From contig CM057230.1 in assembly GCA_029891385.1 (NCBI GenBank), positions 31,947,402-32,011,401 on the forward strand: a DNA stretch of 64,000 nucleotides, read 5' to 3'. Numbering within the stretch: the stretch's first letter is position 1; each line of letters begins with the position of its first letter. Origin of the DNA: Erythroxylum novogranatense (Eukaryota; Streptophyta; Magnoliopsida; Malpighiales; Erythroxylaceae). The notes below the pieces were generated by a model that worked only from the letters and a program-made list of their open reading frames with translations, had not been told where the DNA came from and did not search any database. Below are positions 23,320 to 33,197 of this stretch, in pieces. The position numbers and the translations under genes are program-made.

Positions 23320-24536
23320 AAGGTCGTCAAGCACTTGGTACATCGATAGCGAGTGTTCAAGACACATGAGTGGAGACAAGAACCTTTTTGCGGAAATTAA
23401 ACCAAAGGATCAAGGTTATGCCACTTTTGGAGACAACAACAAAGGTAAGGTCATTGGTATTGGTAAAGTGGGTAAGGAACCTTTGCCAACCATTGACAAT
23501 GTTTTGCTTGTTGATGGGTTGAAACATAATCTGTTAAGTGTTTCTCAACTATGTGATATAAATTTTAATGTAAGTTTTGAATCATCACATTGCATGGTTA
23601 AGAAGGATGGTCATGTTGCTTTCATTGGTTTAAGACATGGAAATACATACATTGTTGATTTACATGATGATAGTTCTTTTAATGAGAAGTGTTTGGTGAC
23701 ATTAGAAGAAAATGCATTTTTATGGCATAGAAAATTAGGACATGCTCCTTTGCCTTTAATTTCAAAGCTTTCAAAAAATGACATTTTGAGAGGATTGCCT
23801 AAAATAAAATTTGTTAAAGATCACTTATGTGAATCTTGTTTAAAAGGCAAACATGTTAGAGAATCTTTCAAACCAAAGAAAGAAATTTGCACATCTAGAA
23901 TCCTTGAACTTGTTCATATGGATTTAATTGGGCCATCTAGACATGCTAGTCTTAGTGATAAATTATATGTCCTTGTGATTGTGGATGATTTTTCTAGATT
24001 TACTTGGGTGAGATTTTTTGCGAATAAAAGTGATGCTTTTAACGAATTTACCATGTGGTGTAGGTTAGTTCAAAATGAGAAAAATTTGTCAATTGTTGCA
24101 ATTAGAACCGATCATGGAGGTGAATTTGAATGTGAACCATTCGAAAGTCTTTGCGACAAATACGGAATGGAACATAATTTCTCAACACCAAAGACTCCGC
24201 AACAAAAATGGTGTAGTAGAAAGGAAGAATCGCTCTCTTGAAGAAATGAGCAGAACTATGTTAAATGAGTACAATCTTCCAAAAATATTTTGGGCGGAAG
24301 CAGTCAATACAGCGTGCTATGTCATCAATAGGGTGCATTTATGAAGAGACAAAAATAAGATACCATACGAACTTTGGAAAGGTAAGAAACCCAATATCTC
24401 TTATTTTCATCCTTTTGGTTGTAAAGTTTTTATTCATAATAATGGAAAGAACAATTTAGGAAATTATGATTCAAAATCTGATGTTGGTGTGTTTATTGGT
24501 TATTCTCAAACTAGTAAGGCTTTTAGAGTTTACAAA
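23320..24536 (+). pseudogene. Copia protease, GAG-pre-integrase and integrase, broken
   Basis: The protease begins near 23336 with WYIDSECSRHM. The catalytic triad D-S-G reads D-S-E, a likely loss of activity. The region then runs through LLSVSQLCD to the integrase zinc-binding segment (WHRKLGHAPL ... CESCLKGKHV) near 23720-23870. The catalytic core follows with HMDLIGPSR, VIVDDFSRFTWV and IRTDHGGEFE. At about 24203 one extra A in the PQQNG motif shifts the frame; integrase resumes as NGVVERKNRSLEEMSRTM to 24341, where TGA replaces an arginine-type codon. FHPFGCKVFI at about 24408-24437 and FRVY near 24520 finish the domain before another shift. The element encoded all integrase parts but cannot make the intact protein. 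Confidence 0.9.
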
Positions 24537-25836
24537 TAATAGGACTAAGTGTGTTGAAGAAAGTATTCATGTTAAATTCGATAATATGATTTCACCCCTG
24601 AGAAAGGTTTGTTTTGATGATGATGCAGAAAGTTCAGGTAATAAAGTTGAAGAAATTGAATCCAAGATTGAGGAATTGAAGTTAGATGAAGAAAATCATG
24701 TACCCAACATTAAAACATGGGTGAAGGCAAAGAATCATCCTATGGAGCAAGTCATTGGTAGTTTGGATGATGGTGTGAGGACCAGAAGAAATATCTATGA
24801 GAATATGAGAAATTCAGCCTTCATCTCATTAGTAGAACCCAAGAATATAGAAGAAGCTCTTGAAGATGAAAACTGGCTATTAGCTATGCAAGAAGAGCTT
24901 AATCAATTCAAGCGGAATGATGTATGTGATTTGGTAGCTCCACCAAAGGACAAGACCATTATTGGAGTCAAGTGGGTAAATCGGATAAAATATGATGAGA
25001 ATGGTGAAGCGATTAAAAATAAATCAAGGTTAGTGGCTCAAGGATTTTATCAAGAAGAAGGCCTTGATGACAATGAGACATATGCTCCTGTGGCTCGGTT
25101 GGAGGCAATAAGGCTATTATGTTCTTTCGCGTCTCATAAAAGGATCAAATTAAATCAAATGGACGTCAAGAGCGCATTTCTCAATGGATACATTCAAGAG
25201 GAAGTCTATGTCAAACAACCATTGGGGTTTGAAGATCATGAGCATCTGGATTATGTTTACAAACTCAAGAAGGCACTCTATGGATTAAAGCAAGCACCTA
25301 GAGCATGGTATGAAAGGTTAAGTACTTTTCTAACTCAACATGGGTATGTTCGTGGTAAGATCGATAATACTTTATTCATTAAACATGTTGACAAGGATAT
25401 GCTTATTTGTCAAATTTATGTTGATGATATTGTGTTTGGTGCTACTAATGAATTTTTGTGCAAAGAATTTAGTGATTTAATGCAAGGCGAATTTGAAATG
25501 AGCATGATGGGGGAACTTAAGTTCTTTCTTGGATTGCAAATCAAGCAAAACAAAAATGGCATTTTCATCCACCAATCGAAGTATACCAAGGAACTTCTTA
25601 AGAAGTTTAAAATGGAAGGATGCAAAGTGGCAGCAACACCAATGGCAACAAATGTGGTCTTGAAAAAACATGAACATGAAGAAGATGTTGATCAAAAACT
25701 CTATAGAGGTATGATCGGCTCTCTTTTGTATTTAACTGCTTCTAGACCTGACATTATGTTTGCCACGTGTCTTTGTGCTAGATTTTCAATCTTGCCCCAA
25801 GATTTCTCATTTGAGTGCTTGCAAAAGAATATTTAG
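24537..25836 (+). pseudogene. Copia reverse transcriptase domain (long open frame)
   Basis: The frame open from 24466 to 25836 holds a complete RVT_2-type reverse transcriptase from about 24850: AMQEELNQFKRN, VGVKW-type GVKWVNRIKYDENG, RLVAQGF, YAPVARLEAIR, QMDVKSAFLNG, ALYGLKQAPRAWY and the catalytic IYVDDIVFGAT. Then come FFLGLQI, TPMATN and SLLYLTASRPDIMFA. Catalytic aspartates are present, so this domain looks intact by itself. Before it lies a charged linker. At about 25785 one extra T in CARF changes frame into RNase H. The VYVDDIxFGAT form is characteristic of Sireviruses. Confidence 0.93.
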
Positions 25837-26371
25837 ATATTTGAGTAGAACTGTTAATCATGGTTTATGGTATCCCAGTTGTGAATCCTTTGATTTGTAT
25901 GCTTATAGTGATGCTGATCATGGTGGCTGTAGAATTGATAGAAAAAGCACTAGTGGCTTGTGTCATTTCTTAGGTTCATCTTTGATATCTTGGGCTAGTA
26001 AAACGCAAGTTAGTGTAGCTATTTCCACTGCTGAATCTGAATATGTAGCAGCTGGGAGTGCATGTGCCCAAGTTCTTTGGATTAAACATCAATTGCTTGA
26101 TTATGGTGTTATGGTTAAAAAAATTCCTATTTATTGTGATAATACTAGTGCAATTTGTTTAAGTAAAAATCCAATTTTGCATAGTAGAACAAAGCATATA
26201 GAAATTAGACATCATTTCATCTGTGATCATTGTTTAAAAGGTGACATTTGCTTGAAGCATGTATCATCTAGTGATCAATTAGCTGACATTTTTACTAAAC
26301 CTCTTAAGGAAGATGTGTTTGTGAACATTAAATTGAGACTAGGCATGTGTGATTTAAATTCCTTTGGTTGA
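25760..26371 (+). CDS. Copia RNase H domain
   Basis: The frame continues RT after the single-base shift. It starts in ARFQSCPK/HLSACKRIFRYL and shows YSDADHGG (catalytic aspartate), RKSTSGLCHFLG, SWASKTQVSVAISTAESEYVA (catalytic glutamate), YCDNTSAICLSKNP, HSRTKHIEIRHHFI and QLADIFTKPL. It stops at TGA 26369-26371. This is the C-terminus of Pol and is complete in itself, though it lacks its own start. Confidence 0.9.
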   Translation: MPRVFVLDFQSCPKISHLSACKRIFRYLSRTVNHGLWYPSCESFDLYAYSDADHGGCRIDRKSTSGLCHFLGSSLISWASKTQVSVAISTAESEYVAAGSACAQVLWIKHQLLDYGVMVKKIPIYCDNTSAICLSKNPILHSRTKHIEIRHHFICDHCLKGDICLKHVSSSDQLADIFTKPLKEDVFVNIKLRLGMCDLNSFG

Positions 26372-26520
26372 ATTTATTTTTGGCTACATTCATATATATC
26401 AAATGGTCAAATTATGAGGCAAATGTGCAATCACATCTGAAGATACATTCATCATGTTGCATACTCGGGCTGAAAAGAGATTTATTTGGAGTTTGGACAC
26501 ATTTTATGACTTGTCCATTA

Positions 26521-26673
26521 GCAAGTCGACTTATCTGGGAATCAGTCAACTTATGATTTTTTCACAGCGTTTGGGGAATGCAGAAAATTGAGGATAAGTC
26601 GACTTATGTAGATCGACAAGTCGACTTATGTAGGTCGATAAGTCGACTTATGAGGGAGACAAGTCGACTTATG
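26521..26673 (+). repeat. Second AAGTCGACTT array, upstream of the extra ORF
   Basis: Six copies of AAGTCGACTT or close variants lie in about 150 bp, five of them exact and mostly followed by ATG or AT. The array begins 150 bp after the end of pol and ends 250 bp before the extra ORF. The same motif fills the LTR U3 region, so one array stands at each position where a promoter could be expected. Confidence 0.95.
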
Positions 26674-26921
26674 TTTATACGGAGGCTTTAAAACCTTTTC
26701 TTCCCTTTCTTCTCCATGAGACCTATTCTCTAAATCTCTGAAATTCCTCTCATACAACTCGACTTATTTCTTCAATCTCTTCAAATCTTCCTTACCCATC
26801 AATTTTCGAACTCCATTATCACAAAACCCCCTCATTTTATCTTCAAATCAACCTTCTTTTTAAAAAACCCCTCTCTCAAAACCCTAACCTGTGATTTTTC
26901 TCCTCTTCTCTCTAAAGATCC

Positions 26922-28217
26922 ATGGCTCCAAGACAATCTTCAAGGAAAGGGAAAGAAACCGCTCCTCGACAAGGTCCTCGTTTTCACTTTGGACTAAGAG
27001 CTCGTGGGTCCTCTTCGACGGGAGATGCTTCGAGAGAGGACGATGTGGTTGAACCTAGGTTTGTGTCAAAGGACGCACAAACTCTCTACTACAAGGTGCT
27101 ACAAAATGAGGTATTGATTCCTCCTATGAGATTTGACTGGGGTGAACTAGACCATAGTGGGTTCACTGATGTGTTTACTGAAATTACGAATCTGGGATTG
27201 CGAGATTTCTTAGGATTTCAGGATGATATTTATGAAGATGTAGTACGAGAGTTCTATGCGAATCTATTTGTGATCGGTAGTAATGTTGAGGATGGAGTTA
27301 TTATGAAATCCAAAATTAACGGGAAAGATATTACTCTGTGTGAATCAAATTTGTGTTCAATGTTTCATTTTCCTAGAGGTGGAGTAAGGCCTAGAGCATC
27401 TTTTACTAATTTTGAGATTTTGAGGAATGTGGAAGGTGATACTGATGAGGAAGCCGAAGAGAATTTCGGCTATACCGAAGAAAAAGGGGCTGATCTATTG
27501 AGTAGGTTATGTTCAGATCATTCCCCTCCCTTTGAGGCTATGGATCTACCTTTAAATTATAGGTTATTACATTATGCAATCAACAGGGTCATTTACCCAA
27601 AGAAGGCTAGTAATAATCAGATCACTTCATTGGATAAGGAGATTCTGTGGCATATAGAAGAAGGACGGAAAATCAATTATGCGAGCCTAATTATTCAAAT
27701 GATGAGGAAGAAGGCTAGTTTATTACGGGGACAGCTGAAAGGGAAACATGTCCGGTATAAAGGAATGCCTTATGCTACTTTGACAACCCATCTCTCTCAG
27801 TTCCAAAGATGCAATCTGGATTCCTATGCTCATCTTCCTTATCCTTAGAGTTGGAGATTCACGCCTTATAATTTGAGAAGTATGAAGCTGATAAAAACAG
27901 TTGAAAAAGGCTGGGTCTACTCTTATCATGTTGAGAAGCTTGGTTTGACTTTAGAAAGTGAGCAGGTACCTTCGAGGAAACGATCTAAGAGGACAGCAGA
28001 TCATCCTAGTATCTCACGGCCCAGTAATGAGAGAAGAAGTGAGGTATCTCATAAGGAGATTGCTGAAATTAATGAACAATTGGATGATTTACATGATCGC
28101 ATCGATGGTATCCAGTCTGTACTTCATGGATTTGCAAAAAAAATGGATGCACAACACAAAATGATCAAGAAGATCTTCAAGAAGTTAGGATGTAGGCATG
28201 ATGACTCTTCATCATGA
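26922..28217 (+). pseudogene. Extra ORF (ORF3) after pol, plant transposon protein family, in-frame TAG
   Basis: An ATG at 26922 follows a pyrimidine-rich leader and opens 308 codons to TAG at 27846-27848. The same frame then continues another 122 codons to TGA at 28215-28217. The N-terminus is basic. Residues 50-150 resemble the putative plant transposon protein domain, with VVREFYANL at 107-115. After the TAG the product would contain SRKRSKR (nuclear-localisation-like) and a heptad-rich coiled coil (EIAEINEQLDDLHDRIDGI and beyond). No signal peptide or membrane segment is visible, so despite its envelope-like position it does not look like an envelope. The TAG could be a mutation or a readthrough site. 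It lies directly downstream of a palindrome array. Function unknown. Confidence 0.75.
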
Positions 28218-28636
28218 TGTGTATTGCTCTTCGCCTCGACCAACACTTGCTCTTATGTTCTCTTTTCGTGTCTATTGTGCTTGTTGTGTTGGATTGACAT
28301 ATTTTGTAATGACTATTGCTATTACTTGTGTTTGATGCTATGTTTGGTTATAAATTTCATTTGAGACTATTTTCCCTAGTGATTTTTGATTATGACAAAA
28401 AGGGGGAGTAATATTGGAAATTGATGTTTGATTAAGGGGGAGTAAGAGTATGAATATGTGTGTTTGATTTGAGATTTTATTTTGCAACATTTTTTATTAA
28501 AATTCCTTAGCTTATGAATTAAGGGGGAGACAAACTAACCATCAAGACAAGGGATTAAAAACCTTGATCAAGTTTCATGTTTTTCAAATTTCTTTTCAAT
28601 TTCTAAATATTTTGTCATTATCAAAAAGGGGGAGAT
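28218..28636 (+). promoter_or_regulatory. 3' untranslated interval with four polypurine tracts
   Basis: AAGGGGGAG-type tracts occur at 28397-28408, 28434-28442, 28521-28529 and 28623-28634. The last abuts the 3' LTR with only AT in between and is the likely primer for plus-strand synthesis. Repeated polypurine tracts upstream of the 3' LTR are a known Sirevirus trait. Confidence 0.88.
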
Positions 28637-29721
28637 TGTTGGACCAATGGTGGTTGACAAATTAAATCCTTTTATATTTTGATAATAATAAAATATCTAG
28701 AATCAGTTAAGAAATTATTTCAGGAATTTTGGGAGTATTATTCAATGAAAGAATTGTGCAAATCAAGATGGGCAAGTGACAAATCATTGAAGAATCAAGA
28801 TGGAAGTTTCCTTATAAGTGAAAGAGGCTTAAATAATGAGAATTATAGAGGATTTGGTTGGATGTTACCGTTGGAGGAACACAAGTCGACTTGCACAAGC
28901 ATAAGTCGACTTATACATCAAGACCTGAACAGCATAAGTCGACTAGAACATCATAAGTCGACTAACTTATGAAGATATGTCAACACAAGTTGACTAACAG
29001 CATACAAGTCGACTTACACAGCACAAGTCGACTTATAAAAGAGCGGAGATACAATTTTTACGTAAAATGTTGTCACAAGTCGACTTATACATTCGACAAG
29101 TCGACTTATGGATACAGCAAATCAATTCCAACGGTCCAATTAGCCACAAATGAAAAGGAGATTGTTAAGGAACGGCTATAACAATCATGCAACGGCTATA
29201 ATGAGTTCCAACAGCTATTTTTCTTATAGTATAAAGGGTGGATGATTGATGAAGAGATCACCAAGGTTCCATAAGCTAAAATACTCTTCCATTTATTCAA
29301 AATTGCTCATTATTGTTCTTATTTTGCTACACAATTGTATTGAGCACTTGTTCTTAAATCTTTATCATATTTCTTTTACAAATTGAGTGACTAGTGAAAG
29401 GTCACGTGTGAGGTAGGATTTGTGCCGGAAGATAAATCGAATTGTAAAGGTAGCTTGAGCCAGAAATCAAGTGGCGTTGTAAAACGTTCACACTCAACTA
29501 CAAAGTGTGCAATAAAGTGATTGGCAAAATCCTAAGTGGGAGCTTAGGTAGAGGACGTAGGTCTTAGCACCGAACCTCTATAAAAACAGTGTTTGATCTT
29601 CTTCCCTACTCTTTTTATTTAAATTTGTTTAAATTGTTTTTGTGTGAATTAACTTCTGATTGTTGTAGAAAATTACAAAAAGCTTAAGGATCTATTCAAC
29701 CCCCTTCTAGATCACTTACAA
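28637..29721 (+). repeat. 3' LTR of the Sirevirus-like copia element
   Basis: 1085 bp, starting TGTTGGACCAATGG and ending GATCACTTACA. It matches the 5' LTR closely. The palindrome array at 28881-29109 has nine copies; the unit around TTATCGTGGACCAC of the 5' LTR is missing. LTR C resumes after the ATCTC flank. Confidence 0.93.
28881..29109 (+). repeat. AAGTCGACTT array in 3' LTR
   Basis: Nine palindrome copies, most exact. Some copies carry the central TTGAC/GTCAA variant where the 5' LTR has GTCGAC and vice versa, so individual sites have changed by C-to-T transitions at the CpG since insertion. Confidence 0.93.
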
Positions 29722-29726
29722 TCTCC

Positions 29727-30155
29727 AAATTTTCAAAGTCATTTTCTCAATAATTTCTAAAGTCACTTAAAAAAAATTCTCCAATATCATTTGTTTCTTA
29801 CTTCTATTTCCATCCATCAATTTATTTGCCAAGTGGCATTTTTTCTAGTATAATAATAATCATCAATTTCAGAAAATTTTTCTAAGATTCTCTAAAAATT
29901 CTAAGTCAACAATTTATACACTCCACTTCAGCTTCGATATAAAAAAACCAAATTCTCAATAAAATTACCTTTCACATATATAAATCAATTATACACGAAA
30001 TTGTCAATGTATGCATATATAATTATTTTTATGTGCAAAATTCAATATTCATGTATATGTGCATATCTTATAATGCATGAGCATGAAATAAATTTTCTAT
30101 TCTCTTATATATATATATACTGTTCTAGCCTCAACGTGGGTAATGGGATGTTACA
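29727..30155 (-). other. Right-hand remainder of LTR C
   Basis: Non-coding LTR sequence resumes after the copia element and ends GGGATGTTACA. It matches the right ends of LTRs A and B in style (ACATG, GTGCAT, TGCATGAGCATGAA before the terminus). Confidence 0.75.
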
Positions 30156-30420
30156 ATATCAAAGAAAGATACTATTCTCATAAGAAGGAGATGGTTATGG
30201 TGGTAATGTGGAATGTCCACTTGTTAGGAACAAATTTTATAGTCTAAATAATGATGTTTCAAATATCTTTTCAAGCTTTAGAAGAAATTACCAACCAAGT
30301 AAGCAAGATGCCAAAAGTTCTTGGCTAAATATTATTTCACTTAATAGCATAAACCAGAGATTTGTGAGAGATAATAGATGCTCTTACTAAGAAAGAAGTA
30401 TTGGTTATTTGTCTCAAATC
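30156..30420 (+). pseudogene. Old Ty3/gypsy RNase H relic (piece 3 of 3)
   Basis: Directly after the ATATC duplication the old gypsy frame resumes with IKERYYSHKKEM and then HLLGTNFI (about 30159-30240). This fits RNase H, where ESxKLN is followed by ERxYxxxEKEMLA. Removing LTR C joins it exactly to piece 2. Beyond about 30420 no further pol sequence is recognisable, so the integrase is missing or too decayed. Confidence 0.8.
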
Positions 30421-31900
30421 AAAGCAAACTTAATATACATAATTTAATAAAGTGTAAGTTTAATGATAACTATTGTTATTTGGTGTAGGAAGTGCATGAT
30501 GACATTACCAAATGAATGGTGTTACTATTGTCTACATTAAAATTAAATCCAAAACTTTTACAACAAAACAAGTGTAGTTTAGGAAAGTAAGGATCGTTCT
30601 TACAAGGAATTCTAATTTGTTAACTATTACATAAGAAATATTTAATAAAATAGGAGGTTGACATTATACAAAATTTTATGAAAATGAAAATAAATTAAAC
30701 TATACAAATAATAAAAAGAGAATTATTAGTGAAACAAACCTTAGTTTACGGTTGCTTTGACTATTGGAAATACAATTAATCATCAATACAAAAATATTTC
30801 ATCAATTCACATTTTATGTGGTATTAAATACCTATCTTTCTTTAAAATTAGTTAATAAAATATGTAATTCAATTAATCCTTATTATTTAACAATATTATA
30901 AATGATCTAGAATTTAATTAAATAATAATTTTAAGAAAAGAAATACCATCGAAGCAAGATAATACATCTATTCTTACATTTAATCTAGTTAAACACTTTT
31001 CTTAGACGTTATTAATTTTTCACATGGCAAATTAAAATTCATAGTCATTACAAGGATTCAAGGAATTGAAATTTTACATATTTAATACTTAATATAACAA
31101 TTAATTATTTTACTCAATAAATTAATTGCATGCATTATAAATTAATTAAAACAAAAGCATAGAAGAGCAATTCAATAAATGAATAGATTAAAACCCAACT
31201 ATCTTTTATTATGTAAAGTTCTAAGGGCTTCAACTCCCTCAATCAAGATAATGAAAGTTTACTAATAATGGTCATAGTACTAATAATGGTCATAGTGACT
31301 ACTAATTTATTAAATAGAAACTAACACTAACACCTACTAAAAAGAATAAAATATATTTTTTATGAGGAGTTGAGAAATAAAGATGGAAAACTTGGAGGCC
31401 TTTCATCCTTTACTTATATCCTATTTATAACCACTTTAACCTCACATTTTTATTGATATTGTGATCTTTTAATTGTGAATCTTTGGTTCTAAGTGATCAT
31501 AACTTCACTGATTGTCATCTAGACTCGATCAAGATAAAGTTTAAACAAATTATATAATATTTTAATTGCATATTCAAAATATGAAAGTCAATATTTTTAT
31601 TAAAGGTGTCCACACCTAATTATATGAAATATTGTTGTTACTTTTGTCCATCACTCTGGGTACACCTTAATTTATAGATTGTTTTATTTTTTTAACATTA
31701 GATCTATCAAGAACCATCTCAATACAAAAGATTACTAAATCTTTAAGATAGAATCAATAATCACACATAACATAAGAGAATTAAGGTTCAAAATTATTAT
31801 ATTTGGTAGTTTTATCAAAATCTCCCAAACTTATCTTTTGCCCATCCTTGAGTAAATAATGTTTAAAACAAAACATGTTGAATGTCAAAAGCATGTATTT
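30421..31900. other. AT-rich interval without recognised features
   Basis: No domain is readable on either strand. A short imperfect duplication of an ACTAATAATGGTCATAGT-like unit is at about 31265-31300. The text may be an unidentified non-autonomous element or decayed remains of the gypsy and copia elements on either side. Confidence 0.4.
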
Positions 31901-31919
31901 GTTGCTCTTTATGATTGTT

Positions 31920-32252
31920 ATGAGTGCAATAATTTAAGGAACAACAATTTGAGTAGTGGGAACATAAGTCAAAGGGACTTGTATTCTAATATCCTTAATT
32001 TCCACATTTTGTGAACTGTCGCTCCCACTAATTTCACCATTCTCAATAAACCTAGCATTTCTAGTTTCAACAATTCTTGTACTATGGTTAGGACAATAAA
32101 ATTTATACCCTTCAAATTTTTCTAGATAACCAACGAAATATTCACTGATTGTTCTTTCATCCAGTTTCTTTTCTTGTGGATAATAAATCCTTATTTCTGC
32201 CTAGCAACCCTTGACATACAGGTGCCTTAAACTAAGTTTCCTACCAGTCCGT
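31920..32252 (-). pseudogene. Minus-strand copia relic, integrase-to-RT linker
   Basis: On the minus strand this continues the integrase of the piece at 33448-35115, after removal of the solo LTR. Readable are RTGRKLSLRHLYVKGC, AEIRIYYPQEKKLDERT, YFVGYLEKFEGYKFYCPN and NARFIENGEISGS. It is the C-terminal integrase and the start of the linker of a Tnt1-like copia polyprotein. RT and RNase H are absent to the left, so the element is truncated there. Confidence 0.8.
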
Positions 32253-32495
32253 TGTTGGACCAATGGTGGTTGACAAATTAATTCCACTTATGTTTTGATA
32301 ATAATAAAATGTATAAAATTGGTTAAGAAATTGTTTCAGGTATTTTGGGATTGATATTCAATGAAAGAATTGTACAAATCAAGATGGGCAAGTGTTTAAT
32401 CATTGAAGAATCAAGATGGAAGTTTCCTATAAGTGAAAGAGGCTTAAATAATGAAGATTATAGAAGATTTGAGTGGATATTATCGTTGAAGCTTA

Positions 32496-32735
32496 CATAA
32501 GTCGACTAGAACATCATATGTCAACTAATATATGAAGATATGTCAACACAAGTCGACTAACAGCATACAAGTCGACTTATCGTGGACCACAAGTCGACTT
32601 ACACATCACAAGTCGACTTATAGAAGAGCGGAGATGCAAGTTTACGTAAAATGTTGTCACAAGTTGACTTATACAACTCGACAAGTCGACTTATGGTCAC
32701 AAGTCGACTTATACAACTCGACAAGTCGACTTATG
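32496..32735 (+). repeat. AAGTCGACTT array in solo LTR
   Basis: Nine to ten palindrome copies or variants. The last block has been duplicated: ACAACTCGACAAGTCGACTT occurs twice about 42 bp apart. The site at 32715 region is therefore a local gain, showing that the array changes copy number. Confidence 0.9.
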
Positions 32736-33035
32736 GGTACAGCACATTAATTCCAACGGTCCAATTAGCCAAAAATGGAAGGGAGATTATTAAGGAACGG
32801 TCATTTCAATCTAACAATGGCTAGAATAAGTCCCAACAGTTATATTTCTTCTTATATAAAGGGTGGATGATTGATGAAGAGTATACACAAGTTCTACAAG
32901 CCAAAATACTCTTATCTTGCTCCAAATTGCTCATCATTATTCTTACTTTGTTTACATTTGTATTGAGCACTTGTTCTTAGATCTTTATCCTATTTCTTTT
33001 ACAAATTGAGTGACTAGTGAAAGGTCACGTGTGAG

Positions 33036-33197
33036 GTAGCTTGAGCCGGAAATCAAGTATTATTGGTAGGATTTGTGCCGAAAGACAAATCATCTGTAAA
33101 GGTTGCTTAAGCCGAAAATCAAGCGGTATTGGTAAGATTTGTGCCGGAAGACAAATCAAGTGTAAAGGTAGCTTGAGCCGGAAATCAAGCGGGATTG
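33036..33197 (+). repeat. 66-bp tandem repeat (2.5 units) in solo LTR
   Basis: Units at 33036-33101 and 33102-33167 plus a partial third unit start GTAGCTTGAGCCGGAAATCA or close. The full element's LTRs have the same text in a single copy. The amplification is specific to this solo copy. Confidence 0.85.

Larger units (their letters stand above)
20480..29721 (+). mobile_element. Near-complete Ty1/copia element, Sirevirus-like, 9.2 kb
   Basis: The layout is 5' LTR (20480-21588), primer site, gag, protease, integrase, RT, RNase H, an extra ORF, repeated polypurine tracts, and 3' LTR (28637-29721). LTRs start TGTTGG and end CTTACA. The flanks ATCTA (20475-20479) and ATCTC (29722-29726) form a 5-bp duplication with one mismatch. 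Sirevirus affinity is inferred from the YVDDIVFGAT signature in RT, the long gag with a coiled-coil C-terminal part, the extra gene after pol and the several AAGGGGGAG tracts. The LTRs differ by roughly two to three dozen substitutions by eye plus one lost repeat unit. Insertion is therefore recent relative to its surroundings, but frameshifts already disable it. Confidence 0.93.
11248..30155 (-). mobile_element. Solo LTR C of a gypsy element, itself interrupted by LTR B and a copia element
   Basis: The left end is TGTAGCACCCCACTC and the right end is GGGATGTTACA, flanked by a perfect 5-bp duplication ATATC at 11243-11247 and 30156-30160. Inside lie solo LTR B (14737-18823) and a 9.2-kb copia element (20480-29721), leaving about 5.6 kb of LTR C itself. 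It shares blocks with LTR A, for example the paired units at 13624-13699 and the segment after 18829 that matches LTR A near 8470. The stretch 11340-13070 has no counterpart in LTR A and may be a further insertion or a subfamily-specific part. No gag-pol belonging to C is present, hence a solo LTR. Confidence 0.8.

Noticed and set aside
26922..28217. ORF3 as a retroviral-type envelope gene
   Set aside because: No signal peptide, transmembrane segment or glycosylated ectodomain pattern is visible; the sequence instead resembles a plant transposon protein family with a nuclear-type basic motif.
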